Assembly: GCA_002762865.1 (NCBI GenBank)
Contig: PCYE01000021.1
Span: 1 to 40,716, forward strand
Length of the DNA stretch: 40,716 nt
Direction of reading: 5' to 3'
From: Candidatus Woesearchaeota archaeon CG10_big_fil_rev_8_21_14_0_10_33_12
Lineage (GTDB): Archaea; Nanobdellota; Nanobdellia; Woesearchaeales; CG1-02-33-12
The notes under the pieces were generated by a model, which saw only the letters and a list, made by a program, of their open reading frames with translations, searched no databases and was not told the DNA's origin. The position numbers and the translations under genes are program-made. Positions 14,910 to 22,983 of the stretch are shown here, in pieces. Positions within the stretch are counted from its first letter, which is position 1. The number at the start of each line of letters is the position of its first letter.

Positions 14910-15008
14910 TTTTTATATATAAATTAAGGATAATACCCTTCCGAAGGCATATTTTAAACAAAAACCCTGCTTTTTGAGTAAAACAAGGCATTAAAAGAGG
15001 TTAGCAAA

Positions 15009-15821
15009 TTGATTAACAAACTTAAGATTGAATTACAAATAAGAGGTTTTAGCGAAAAAACCATTAAAGCTTATATTTTTCATAATCAGCGATTTCTTAA
15101 TTTTGTTAAAAAAGAGCCAAATGAGATTAATGAGGATGATATAAAATTTTATATGGCTTACCTGTTTGCTGAAAAGAAACAAAAGCCCACAAGTGTGAAC
15201 CTTGTTTTAAGTGCCTTAAAATTCATGTATCAGGAAATCATGAAAAAAAGGATATTTGATAATATAAAATCCCCGAAAAATGAGAAAAAGCTGCCTACTG
15301 TGCTTACAAGGGATGAAATTGAAAAAATGATAAAAGCACTTAATAATACAAAACATGGGCTTTTGATTGAGTTTATGTATTCATCTGGATTAAGAGTTTC
15401 AGAGTGTGTTAGCATAAAGATAGAAGATCTTAATCTGCAGGAAAAAATGGGTTTAGTTAAGAGTGGAAAAGGCAAAAAAGACAGAAATATAATACTTTCA
15501 AGAAAATTGATTAGCCATTTAACAGATTATCTTGCTAAGAGGAGTGATAATAACCCTTATGTTTTTCCTGTTAAAGATAAACATATAAGTGTAAGGCAGG
15601 CACAAAAGGTAGTTCATGACGCAGCAAAAAAAGCAGGAATACAAAAAAGAGTGTTTTGCCATGCATTAAGAAGTTCTTTTGCAACACATTTATTAGAGAA
15701 TGGAACAGATATAAGAATTATCCAGGAGCTTTTGGGGCATTCAAACATACAAACAACTGAAAGATATACAAAAGTATCAACAGCTCAGCTAAAAAAAGTA
15801 ACAAGCCCTTTTGATACATAA
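15009..15821 (+). CDS. xerA: XerA-type tyrosine recombinase
   Basis: A 270-residue tyrosine recombinase, probably the single archaeal Xer protein that resolves chromosome dimers at dif. It has an N-terminal SAM-like core-binding domain (1-85) and a catalytic domain with the full set of residues: Arg129 (SGLRVSE), Lys at about 154 (GKGKKDR), His218 and Arg221 (CHALRSSFATHLL), His244 (LLGHSNIQTT) and Tyr253 (ERYTKV). The size is standard, without the extra domain of integrases, which argues against a prophage enzyme. The start is TTG at 15009, supported by GAGGTT at 14997-15002. Confidence 0.9.
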   Translation: MINKLKIELQIRGFSEKTIKAYIFHNQRFLNFVKKEPNEINEDDIKFYMAYLFAEKKQKPTSVNLVLSALKFMYQEIMKKRIFDNIKSPKNEKKLPTVLTRDEIEKMIKALNNTKHGLLIEFMYSSGLRVSECVSIKIEDLNLQEKMGLVKSGKGKKDRNIILSRKLISHLTDYLAKRSDNNPYVFPVKDKHISVRQAQKVVHDAAKKAGIQKRVFCHALRSSFATHLLENGTDIRIIQELLGHSNIQTTERYTKVSTAQLKKVTSPFDT

Positions 15822-16160
15822 TTAAAATTTTTAATTCTTAATAAAACTTTTAATAATTGATTAAATCTTTTAGTCTTTAATATAACTAAATCTTTTAATC
15901 AATAATTAAATAATTCTATTCAATTTTTCCATTAAAATTATAATTAATGATTACAATTTATATTCTAATTCTTTTTGATTTAATTTTAAAAGGATTAATA
16001 ATTTAATAGGATTAGACTTTTATTAATTTTATAGTAGTATCAAAAAAGAAAGATTTATAAAGTAATGTATCTACTCACTTATAGTAATTATCTGCAGTAT
16101 ACTAAATAACTGATTTAGATAAATTTTGTGAAACTATTAAAAAAGATGAGGAATTAAAAA
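15822..16160. other. AT-rich non-coding island 2
   Basis: 339 bases without a credible gene. It contains TAAATCTTTTA at 15862-15872 and 15887-15897 (also once in island 1), an inverted pair TTGATTAAA/TTTAATCAA at 15857-15865 and 15894-15902, and AGTATACTAA at 16096-16105, shared with island 1. A promoter-like AAAGATTTATAAAG lies near 16049-16062, leaving about 100 bases of leader to the WbqC gene. GATGAGGA at about 16145-16152 is its probable ribosome binding site. Confidence 0.55.
15857..15902. repeat. Inverted and direct repeats in AT-rich island 2
   Basis: Outer arms TTGATTAAA (15857-15865) and TTTAATCAA (15894-15902) enclose two direct copies of TAAATCTTTTA (15862-15872, 15887-15897). 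The same 11-mer is at 14059-14069. Confidence 0.55.
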
Positions 16161-16841
16161 ATGAATAAAATAGTATCAGGACATCAACCAAATTATTTGC
16201 CTTATTTAGGTTTTTTTGATAAAATAAAGAAAAGTGATGTATTCTTTATTTTGGATGAAGCTCAATTTAGTAATGGTGACTTTCATAATAGAAATAAAAT
16301 AAAAGCAAGCACCCCATTAGGGTATACATGGTTGACTATACCTGTTGAAAAGAAGAAAATACCAATTAATAAAATTAAAATAAAAAATGAGATAAAAAGA
16401 TCAGATAAATCCTGGTACGAAGACCATCTTATAAAAATAGAAGATGCTTATTATAAAGCACCATTTTTTAATGATTATTTTCCAGAATTGAGGAAGTTCT
16501 ATGAAACTAAAAGAGAAACATTATTCGATTTTAACATGCCCATCATTAATTTTTTATTGGGGGCTTTTAATATAAAAAAAGAAATTGTAATAGCAAGTGA
16601 GTTAGGAATAAAAACCTTATCCACACAGAGATTGGTGGATATATGCAAGGTATTGGGGGCAGATACATACCTAAGTGGAGATGGAGGAAGAAATTATATT
16701 GATGGAGAATTATTTAAAAAAAATAACACACATCTTATCTATCAGAATTATCATCATCCAAAATATCCTCAACAAGGGGATAAATTCTTGTCATGTATGT
16801 CTGCTATTGATTATTTGTTTAATTGTGGTGGGAGTCTATGA
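16161..16841 (+). CDS. WbqC-like family protein
   Basis: A 226-residue member of the WbqC family, found in bacterial and archaeal polysaccharide gene clusters. The hallmark N-terminus is clear: SGHQPNYLPYLGFFDKI (residues 6-22), then FFILDEAQFSNGDFHNRNKI (28-47) and TWLTIPV. The ending also fits (YLSGDGGRNYID, YQNYHHPKYPQ, SAIDYLFNCG). The exact reaction is not settled, though the family is thought to modify nucleotide-linked sugars or glycans. First gene of a six-gene operon; its TGA overlaps the next ATG by four bases (ATGA), so translation is coupled. Confidence 0.88.
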   Translation: MNKIVSGHQPNYLPYLGFFDKIKKSDVFFILDEAQFSNGDFHNRNKIKASTPLGYTWLTIPVEKKKIPINKIKIKNEIKRSDKSWYEDHLIKIEDAYYKAPFFNDYFPELRKFYETKRETLFDFNMPIINFLLGAFNIKKEIVIASELGIKTLSTQRLVDICKVLGADTYLSGDGGRNYIDGELFKKNNTHLIYQNYHHPKYPQQGDKFLSCMSAIDYLFNCGGSL

Positions 16842-17440
16842 GAAAAAGAATTATGAGTATCGGTGCACATCCAGATGATGTTGAATTAGGTTGCGGTGGA
16901 GCTCTAAAAAGAAATATTAACAATGGCGATTTAGTAAAGGTTATTATAATGACTCAGGGTGAAAAAGGGAATCACATACCTAATTTCGTGGAAGCAAAAA
17001 AATCACTGAAATTGTTAGGTGTAGAAGATATACTCTATTGTGATTTTAAAGATGGAGAAATAATACATAAAATTGACACAGTTACCACCATTGAAAATTA
17101 TATCAATGAATTTAATCCCTCCTTAATTTATACCCACAGCCCTCATGATAGGCATCAAGACCATACTAACTGTAGTCATATCGTAAGTTCTGCAGCAAGA
17201 AAAGTAAATCAAATCTTACTTTTTGAGAGTCCATCAACATTGCCTACATTTGAACCGCATTACTTCATTAATATCACAGAGACCTTAGAATACAAGATTA
17301 ACGCTTTGAAAAAGTATGCATCTCAGGTTAAAAAAGGGATTATTGACATTAGTTTTGTGAGGTCTCAAGCAAGAGTTTGGGGATTTAAGAATAATGTCAA
17401 ATATGCAGAAGCATTTGAACTTAACCATATGTTATATTAA
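16838..17440 (+). CDS. PIG-L/LmbE-family N-acetylglucosamine deacetylase
   Basis: A 200-residue zinc-dependent de-N-acetylase. The metal motif GAHPDDVELGCGG (residues 9-21) and the second site HSPHDRHQDH (about 101-110) supply the His/Asp ligands and catalytic Asp of the PIG-L fold. Family members remove acetyl groups from GlcNAc-containing lipids, bacillithiol precursors or antibiotics. Next to a processive GT2, the substrate here may be a GlcNAc unit of a surface polymer (inference). The ATG at 16838 overlaps the upstream stop, and GGTGGGAG precedes it. Confidence 0.9.
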   Translation: MRKRIMSIGAHPDDVELGCGGALKRNINNGDLVKVIIMTQGEKGNHIPNFVEAKKSLKLLGVEDILYCDFKDGEIIHKIDTVTTIENYINEFNPSLIYTHSPHDRHQDHTNCSHIVSSAARKVNQILLFESPSTLPTFEPHYFINITETLEYKINALKKYASQVKKGIIDISFVRSQARVWGFKNNVKYAEAFELNHMLY

Positions 17441-17484
17441 AAATAGAGGGTTTGTTAGTACTACAAGTTTATTATGAGAACAAA

Positions 17485-17901
17485 ATGAATAACAAATTTA
17501 AAAAAACAGGAATTATAATGTTATCCACATTTATTGGAATAGGTTTTTGGTATGCTGCAAATTTTCTTATACCTAAACTTGTGAATTATAACTTAAATAA
17601 TTACTTGATTAACCATAAAAAAGAGGTTGTTCAAGAAAAGGACAAATTAATAGGCAAATCAGCATACTCTGATGAATTAACTCTGAATAGTATGAATCTT
17701 GAACTTAAGTTTACTGGAAACGATGAAAATAGTATCATGAAAAACGAAGAAGAATATGCTTTAAATGAATCAAAAGAGGGGTTATTAGAACAAAATCTCA
17801 AATCTAAAGATAAAAACTTAGAATCAATTATTACAATAAACAAAAATAGAGTTAGATTAACAGATTATCTTGAAACATATAAAATTAATTCAAGGGAGTA
17901 A
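17485..17901 (+). CDS. Single-span membrane protein, truncated paralogue of the lytic-transglycosylase-like gene
   Basis: A 138-residue protein: a basic N-terminus, one membrane segment (about 8-30) and an outward polar region. Its residues from NYNLNNYLINHKKE to the end align with residues 39-120 of the protein at 19078-20310. Shared stretches include EVVQEKDKL/EIIQEGNKL and MNLELKFTGN/LDLELRFTGD. It stops before the catalytic lysozyme-like domain, so it is a domain-lacking paralogue, perhaps a regulator, inhibitor or scaffold. The ATG at 17485 is preferred to an upstream TTG because the basic-hydrophobic signal begins there. Confidence 0.65.
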   Translation: MNNKFKKTGIIMLSTFIGIGFWYAANFLIPKLVNYNLNNYLINHKKEVVQEKDKLIGKSAYSDELTLNSMNLELKFTGNDENSIMKNEEEYALNESKEGLLEQNLKSKDKNLESIITINKNRVRLTDYLETYKINSRE

Positions 17902-17912
17902 AAAGTATAAAA

Positions 17913-19088
17913 ATGAGTTTAAGCTTAGGAATAGATCTTTCCACATTTGCTTATGGTAAAATGATGGGTCTAGATTCAAATGAGAATAATGGTAATAAGC
18001 ATGAGATTAGTGTTATAATCCCCGCATATAATGAAGAGAAAAGTATTGAGGAGGTTGTTGATGCACAGTACAAACAAACAAAACAACCAAAAAATGTATT
18101 TTTAATTAATGATAATTCCTCTGATTCCACACATGATATCTGCAAATGTTTAGAAAAAAAGTATAATACTTTTGTGTATATAAAAAATGATCACAACCAA
18201 GGTAAAGCTAGTAACATAAATAAAGTTGTAAGCGATTATTATGATAAATTAGGAGATATTGTATACATAAATGATGGTGATTTGATACCTGATAAAAATT
18301 GTCTAGAAGAACTAATTAATGGTTTTGATGAACCTGAAGTTGCAGCAATTACTGGATTTCCTCGCCTTATTGCTGGAGGATCTTTATTGAGTAAAGCTAT
18401 GACTTGGGGAAAACAATGGCAGATAGATGTTCTTTATTTTAGAAAAGAGGCACAAGCATATAGAAATGGTATGTATGTTCTTTGTGGAGCAATTACTGCC
18501 TATAAAAAAGATATTTTAAAAAAGATTCCCATACCAACAAGAACCAAAACAGAAGATTTAGATTATACTTGGATTCTTATAGAAAATGGCTACAAATTAA
18601 GATTTCAAAAAAAAGCAACAGCTAAATCATATGATGTAGTTGGCATGAAAGAACACTGGAAACAAACCCTTAGGTGGCATAGCGGGGCATGGCAGTCTAT
18701 TTATTCTCATGGAAAAAATTTAAATAAAGCTAAGGGTTTATTATATACTACATTAGTACCATTCTGGCTTGATGCAGCACTCTTTACAGCTTTACCTTTT
18801 CTATACAACTATAACTCTTATGTAGCATTAGGCATAGTTGGTATTGAGCTTATATCAAACTTAACTACTAATCTGATTTCAAGTCCAAAATCTTTGAAAT
18901 ATTTTCCCTCTGCACCATTGTATACTGCAATGTGTTTTTCTAGTTATTTAATTAGTGCAGTAAAAACAACTAACGAGAAAATAATGCACAAAGAAGATCA
19001 ATGGAAGAATAGATGGGAAAAACAGGTTATAAAAGACCCTGTTGCAAAGAATATCCCTAAGAATCAGGAAGAACAAAATGAGAAATAA
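17913..19088 (+). CDS. Processive family 2 glycosyltransferase (PgaC/NodC/cellulose-synthase type)
   Basis: A 391-residue membrane glycosyltransferase, probably polymerising a beta-linked sugar chain and passing it across the membrane. The GT-A domain has SVIIPAYNEE (33-42), INDNSSDST (65-73), the DxD motif INDGD (119-123), TKTEDLDYTW (211-220, catalytic Asp region) and QTLRWHSG (251-258, the QxxRW signature of processive synthases). Membrane segments follow at about 277-297, 303-322 and 333-352. There is no N-terminal span. The pattern fits poly-GlcNAc, chitin or hyaluronan synthases; the sugar cannot be read from sequence, but the neighbouring PIG-L and GNAT genes favour an amino sugar. Its end overlaps the next gene by 11 bases. 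Confidence 0.87.
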   Translation: MSLSLGIDLSTFAYGKMMGLDSNENNGNKHEISVIIPAYNEEKSIEEVVDAQYKQTKQPKNVFLINDNSSDSTHDICKCLEKKYNTFVYIKNDHNQGKASNINKVVSDYYDKLGDIVYINDGDLIPDKNCLEELINGFDEPEVAAITGFPRLIAGGSLLSKAMTWGKQWQIDVLYFRKEAQAYRNGMYVLCGAITAYKKDILKKIPIPTRTKTEDLDYTWILIENGYKLRFQKKATAKSYDVVGMKEHWKQTLRWHSGAWQSIYSHGKNLNKAKGLLYTTLVPFWLDAALFTALPFLYNYNSYVALGIVGIELISNLTTNLISSPKSLKYFPSAPLYTAMCFSSYLISAVKTTNEKIMHKEDQWKNRWEKQVIKDPVAKNIPKNQEEQNEK

Positions 19089-20310
19089 TAATAGAAATAA
19101 ATTTAAAAGAATTTCATGTGTTATTTTGCCTACATTTCTTAGTGTAGGACTTTTATATTTTACAAATGTTTCTGCTTTTGATGCAGGAGGTAATAATTTA
19201 AATAATCTTTCTAACAACGATAAAAGTGAAATTATTCAAGAAGGAAATAAATTAGTGAATAATTTAGGATATTTTAATGAATTCAATATAGATAACTTAG
19301 ACTTAGAACTTAGATTTACTGGAGATAATGAATTTATAACAGAGAATGAATCAAATTTAAATAAAGCAAACAAAAGATTATTGGAAATAAAGGCGGGCTC
19401 TAACGTTCGAAAATTAGAAGAGTGTTTAACAGGCAAAATAGAACCACAGTTAATTAATCTGTCAAGAGATGATATTATTTTATATAGTAGGATGATACCT
19501 ATAAAGAATTCATTAGAATTATACACTCAAATATATGAAATAGATCCAATATGGTTTTCTGAAGTGCTTTTACTTGAATCAAGATTTAATCCAATAGCAG
19601 TGAATGATAGAACATTAGATTATGGTATTGCTCAAATGAAAAAAGAAAGATATGAATTAGCAAAAGAATCTATGAGTAATAAACAAACTCAATATTTTTT
19701 AGATGTTAATTTAGAGGATAATATTTATAATCCCGAGACTAATATTGCATCTGTTCTTCTACTAACCAGAAGGGTTATTGATGAAAATAATCTAACCTCC
19801 GAAGATTATGATATCCTTTCAGTTTTATATAATTTGGGTTATGCAGGAATAAATGATAATAGGACATTTACAGAAAAGGGACAAAGATATCTAGATCTCC
19901 TTGACGAAAGAAAGTTTGAAGTAAATAAAATAATTAATTGCTTCGATTACGAAAAAAATGAAAGAAATTATATCAAAAACAAGAGAATAATGCCTTTATT
20001 TAATGTTTATGATGATAATAATAGTATAGATAAACAATATCAGGAATTATTCAAATTTTATACATTAGAATTAGATAATATAAAAAATGAAGAAGACGTT
20101 TGGTGGTCAGCATTATGTCTAAATGAATCTTTTTTATACTCAAAAATTTTAGATAATATTTATAAAACAGAAATAGAGGAAGAAAACAGAAATAAAATTT
20201 ATGATGCCGCAAATTATCTTGAAAATGTAACTGAAAGTTATAGAAATACTGAACTTGGGCAATATGTTGATCAATTATACAAAATGATTATCCCCTTTAA
20301 AAATGACTAA
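19078..20310 (+). CDS. Secreted lytic-transglycosylase (lysozyme-fold)-like protein
   Basis: A 410-residue exported protein. Residues 10-33 are a signal peptide or anchor. Residues 39-120 are the region shared with the small protein at 17485. Residues 145-260 resemble an SLT lysozyme-fold domain: IDPIWFSEVLLLESRFNPIA has the catalytic Glu167 in the ExxFxP context, DYGIAQM (181-187) matches the AxGLMQ turn, NPETNIASVLL (218-228) matches the family's DPxxNI-A motif, and VLYNLGYAGI (249-258) matches the AYNAG motif. The remainder is helical and unmatched. These enzymes cleave beta-1,4 bonds next to MurNAc or GlcNAc. Archaea lack murein, so the target may be the polymer made by this operon or a partner bacterium's wall. 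The ATG at 19078 sits inside the GT2 gene with AGGAAG before it. Confidence 0.72.
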   Translation: MRNNNRNKFKRISCVILPTFLSVGLLYFTNVSAFDAGGNNLNNLSNNDKSEIIQEGNKLVNNLGYFNEFNIDNLDLELRFTGDNEFITENESNLNKANKRLLEIKAGSNVRKLEECLTGKIEPQLINLSRDDIILYSRMIPIKNSLELYTQIYEIDPIWFSEVLLLESRFNPIAVNDRTLDYGIAQMKKERYELAKESMSNKQTQYFLDVNLEDNIYNPETNIASVLLLTRRVIDENNLTSEDYDILSVLYNLGYAGINDNRTFTEKGQRYLDLLDERKFEVNKIINCFDYEKNERNYIKNKRIMPLFNVYDDNNSIDKQYQELFKFYTLELDNIKNEEDVWWSALCLNESFLYSKILDNIYKTEIEEENRNKIYDAANYLENVTESYRNTELGQYVDQLYKMIIPFKND

Positions 20311-20770
20311 AACTAATCAAAATAAATTAAAAGAATTGAGAGTCTACAATTTGAATAAAATCACATTAAATGAAAACATCGAAACTTTTTTGTCTATAGA
20401 AAGAGACTATGCAGAACCTTGGAACAAAGAAAATTTCTTGATGGATATGCCTTACAAATGGCAATTGAGCAAATATATAACTTTTGAAAACAATATTGCT
20501 GGATTTATTATTGGTTCTCTTAGCAATAAAACTGTTTCATTACATAGATTTATGGTTGACAAAAATTATAGAAGGTTGGGTCTTGGAATTCAGGTATACC
20601 AGGAATTTGAAGAAAATTGTAGAAAAAAAAGTGGAGTGGAAAAAATCGTATTAAAAGTTCTTGCTGAAAACAAATCTGCTATTCTCTTTTATAATAAATT
20701 AGGCTATAAAATAAGAGAAGAGTTTGAATATTTGAAAATAAAGAGGTATTTAATGGAAAAATGTATTTAA
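20303..20770 (+). CDS. GNAT-family N-acetyltransferase (RimI-like)
   Basis: A 155-residue acetyltransferase. The acetyl-CoA pyrophosphate loop RRLGLGIQVYQEFEE (about 93-107) follows the strand TVSLHRFMVDKNY, and the later VLKVLAENKSAILFYNKLGYK is the typical motif B with the Asn/Tyr pair. It most resembles RimI-type protein N-acetyltransferases, though sugar amines are possible given the operon. It overlaps the preceding gene by 8 bases and is the last gene of the unit. It converges on the coiled-coil/winged-helix gene, with the stop codons adjacent. Confidence 0.85.
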   Translation: MTKTNQNKLKELRVYNLNKITLNENIETFLSIERDYAEPWNKENFLMDMPYKWQLSKYITFENNIAGFIIGSLSNKTVSLHRFMVDKNYRRLGLGIQVYQEFEENCRKKSGVEKIVLKVLAENKSAILFYNKLGYKIREEFEYLKIKRYLMEKCI

Positions 20771-21346
20771 TTAAACAAACCTTTTGGCCATGCTTTCATT
20801 AATGTCAACAAGATTTTCTTTTGCCTGCATATGCCTGAACTTCTGGTCAATATCAAGATAAACTTCCTGGTTAACATATTTTTTTATAACCGGAATTCCC
20901 TTCTCTATCAGATTGACTATATATTCCCTGACCATAAATTCTGTCAGGCCAATCCTTCTTGAAATAGCCTTGTATGTTATTGGCCCTTTTTCCTCAGCCA
21001 TTGTGTAAAGTGCAAGGAATACTTCCTTCTCCTTTGTTGTAAGAAAAATATGGGTATAAACCGGTTCTTCATTATGCTTTTTATCATCCTTTGCAACAAG
21101 GCGGTTTATAAAAAGCTGCAAATCCTCTATTTTTTCATTTAATTTATCGATTTTTGAATCAACATTGCACAAATACTCATAATTAGCCTGAATTTCATTA
21201 GTATTTTCGTTAATAGAGCCTAAATGCTCTTCAAATTCTTCTTTTATTTTATTAAAGGCTTTTTTAAGCGTTTTATTAATTGTAAGAAGTTCTTTGGAAC
21301 CATTATTCTTTTTTTCATCGAATAAATTAAACTTAATCCATATCAC
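20771..21346 (-). CDS. Coiled-coil plus winged-helix protein
   Basis: A 191-residue protein: a polar coiled coil (about 25-90, with EEFEEHLGSINENTNEIQ and KIDKLNEKIEDLQ), then a winged helix (about 100-165, LTTKEKEVFLALYTMAEEKG followed by TYKAISRRIGLTEFMVREYI as recognition region) and a short helical tail. I do not know its family name; the layout suggests an oligomeric DNA-binding regulator or chromatin protein. The start is GTG at 21346 within GGGGTGATATGG, since the nearby ATG reads into a stop. A TTTTTAAGT element lies about 30 bases upstream. Confidence 0.6.
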   Translation of the reverse strand: MIWIKFNLFDEKKNNGSKELLTINKTLKKAFNKIKEEFEEHLGSINENTNEIQANYEYLCNVDSKIDKLNEKIEDLQLFINRLVAKDDKKHNEEPVYTHIFLTTKEKEVFLALYTMAEEKGPITYKAISRRIGLTEFMVREYIVNLIEKGIPVIKKYVNQEVYLDIDQKFRHMQAKENLVDINESMAKRFV

Positions 21347-21451
21347 CCCGAGTTAACTATATTTCTTAGGTTACTTAAAAACTTTTCCAAAAATAACAAA
21401 TTTTAAAAACAGAAACAGAATTTTTGTTACTAAAGCATAAAAAGGGATATT

Positions 21452-22084
21452 ATGATAAGCTCAAAATCAAGCCTGGCGGTTTTACTCTCAAAATTAAGAG
21501 TTTTTGAGGCCCCAAAACTAAAATCAGAACAGTACACCACAGATTCAGAGATAGCAGCAGCTGTTTTGTGGCAAGCTTATTATTTAAGAGATATAGAAAA
21601 CAAGATAATAGCTGATCTTGGAAGCGGCACAGGAATACTGAGCTTTGGTGCTTTATTATTAGGGGCAAAAAAGGTTTTTTTTGTTGAAAATGACAGAAAT
21701 TCGGTTAAGATTACCAAAGAAAATCTTGTTTTTATTGAGAAAGAAACTAAAACAAAGCTTTCTGAGAAAGCCATATTCCTTAACCAAGACATCAATAATT
21801 TTGATGATAAAGTTGACACTGTAATCCAGAATCCCCCCTTTGGAACAAAACAGGAACATGCTGATAAGGTTTTTCTTGAAAAGGCGTTTTTGCTTACCAA
21901 TGTAATATACTCATTTCATAAAATTGAGACAATGGGATTTGTAAACAGTATTTCAAAAGATAATGGCTTTGAGGTTACACACCTATGGAAATTTGACTTT
22001 CCAATAAAATCAACATACAGCTTTCACAGGAAAAGAATCCAGAGAATAAAAGTTGGATGCTGGAGAATGGAAAAAATTAAATAG
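21452..22084 (+). CDS. METTL5-type RNA N6-adenine methyltransferase
   Basis: A 210-residue class I methyltransferase of the METTL5 family, whose eukaryotic member methylates one 18S rRNA adenine. Seen: the substrate-side EQYTTDSEIAAAVLW (26-40), SAM motif I IIADLGSGTGILSFGA (52-67), and NPPFGTK (127-133), the catalytic NPPF loop with the FGTK extension that is specific to this family. Later come VIYSFHK and a C-terminal HRKRIQRIKV strand. The archaeal target is probably the matching small-subunit rRNA adenine (inference). It is divergent from the coiled-coil gene and followed by rpoL. Confidence 0.85.
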   Translation: MISSKSSLAVLLSKLRVFEAPKLKSEQYTTDSEIAAAVLWQAYYLRDIENKIIADLGSGTGILSFGALLLGAKKVFFVENDRNSVKITKENLVFIEKETKTKLSEKAIFLNQDINNFDDKVDTVIQNPPFGTKQEHADKVFLEKAFLLTNVIYSFHKIETMGFVNSISKDNGFEVTHLWKFDFPIKSTYSFHRKRIQRIKVGCWRMEKIK

Positions 22085-22128
22085 AAATCTTTATAAACAT
22101 TATAAAAACTCTTTTTTAAGGTGTTATT

Positions 22129-22407
22129 ATGGAAATCAATGTCATTGAAGAAAAAAAGAACAGGTTAAGCTTTGAGCTTAAGGGGCAGGGCAACACTTTC
22201 TGCAATATATTAAAAGATGAGCTATGGAATGATAAGCATGTTACTGTTGCAACATATACCATAAAGCATCCATTACTTGGAATTCCTTTTATGATTGTTG
22301 AGACAGATGGGCATAAAAGCCCAAAACAAGCATTGGAAAGTGCTGCTGAGAGAGTAGCTGATAAGGCAGACAAGCTAAGGAAAGAGGCCAAGAAAGAGCT
22401 AAAATGA
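22129..22407 (+). CDS. rpo11: RNA polymerase subunit Rpo11 (RpoL)
   Basis: A 92-residue RNA polymerase subunit L/Rpo11, which pairs with Rpo3 in the assembly platform. Landmarks: NRLSFELKGQGNTFCNILKDELW (about 11-33), ATYTIKHPLLGIPFMIVETDG (43-63), then the C-terminal helix PKQALESAAERVADKADKL. Its ribosome binding site AAGGTG is 6 bases before the ATG, and a TTTATAAAC TATA element lies near 22091. It opens an operon that runs to ispE; the AMMECR1 gene overlaps its end by four bases. Confidence 0.93.
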   Translation: MEINVIEEKKNRLSFELKGQGNTFCNILKDELWNDKHVTVATYTIKHPLLGIPFMIVETDGHKSPKQALESAAERVADKADKLRKEAKKELK

Positions 22408-22955
22408 TTAAGCCATCAGATGGCAAGTTATTGATAAAATTAGCAAGAGAATCTATTTCCTCATATTTCTTACAAAAAGAGCCAAATATAAGCATTCTAA
22501 AACAGTTTTCTGACAGGCAGGGAGTATTTGTAACTTTAAATAAAAATGAGCAACTAAGGGGTTGCATTGGCTTTCCAGAGCCCATATTCCCTTTGTATGA
22601 AGCAATAATAAAATCAGCAAGGTCAGCTGCTTTTGAAGACCCAAGATTTCCCCCATTGCAGAAAGAAGAACTAAAAGATATAAAAATAGAGATATCTGTT
22701 CTTACTGTCCCAAAACTTATTGAAGTGAAAAAACCAGAGGATTATCTTAAGGAAATAAAGATTGGCAAAGATGGCCTCATAATAAGGTCAGGCTATGGCT
22801 CCGGGCTATTGCTGCCGCAGGTTGCAGCAGAATATAAGTGGGGAGTTGAAGAGTTTCTTAGGCATTTATGCGAAAAAGCCTGGCTAAAGCAGGATGCATG
22901 GAAAGATACAAACAGCAGGATTTACAGATTTCAGGCGCAGATATTTAAAGAGTAA
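22404..22955 (+). CDS. AMMECR1-domain protein
   Basis: A 183-residue AMMECR1 protein, conserved in archaea and eukaryotes with unresolved biochemical function. The family hallmark LRGCIGFPEP is at about 53-62. SAAFEDPRFPPLQKEEL and ISVLTVPKLI then follow, with GLIIRSGYGSGLLLPQVAAEYKW split over two strands and LRHLCEKAWL near the end. Full length and normal. ATGA overlap with rpoL. Confidence 0.93.
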   Translation: MIKPSDGKLLIKLARESISSYFLQKEPNISILKQFSDRQGVFVTLNKNEQLRGCIGFPEPIFPLYEAIIKSARSAAFEDPRFPPLQKEELKDIKIEISVLTVPKLIEVKKPEDYLKEIKIGKDGLIIRSGYGSGLLLPQVAAEYKWGVEEFLRHLCEKAWLKQDAWKDTNSRIYRFQAQIFKE

Positions 22956-22983
22956 ACCTAAGAAAAAGGAGGCAAGAAAGAAA

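Noticed and set aside
13819-16160. CRISPR array
   Set aside because: The repeats are short (10-13 bases), irregularly spaced and inverted rather than direct with constant spacers; no cas genes are present.
16106-16160. Small reading frame DLDKFCETIKKDEELKNE overlapping the WbqC leader
   Set aside because: No start codon in frame after the preceding stop; probably chance or a remnant.
12801-16841. Integrated virus or integrative element built around the tyrosine recombinase
   Set aside because: The recombinase is Xer-sized, a dif-like site is adjacent, no tRNA, att duplication or viral genes are seen.
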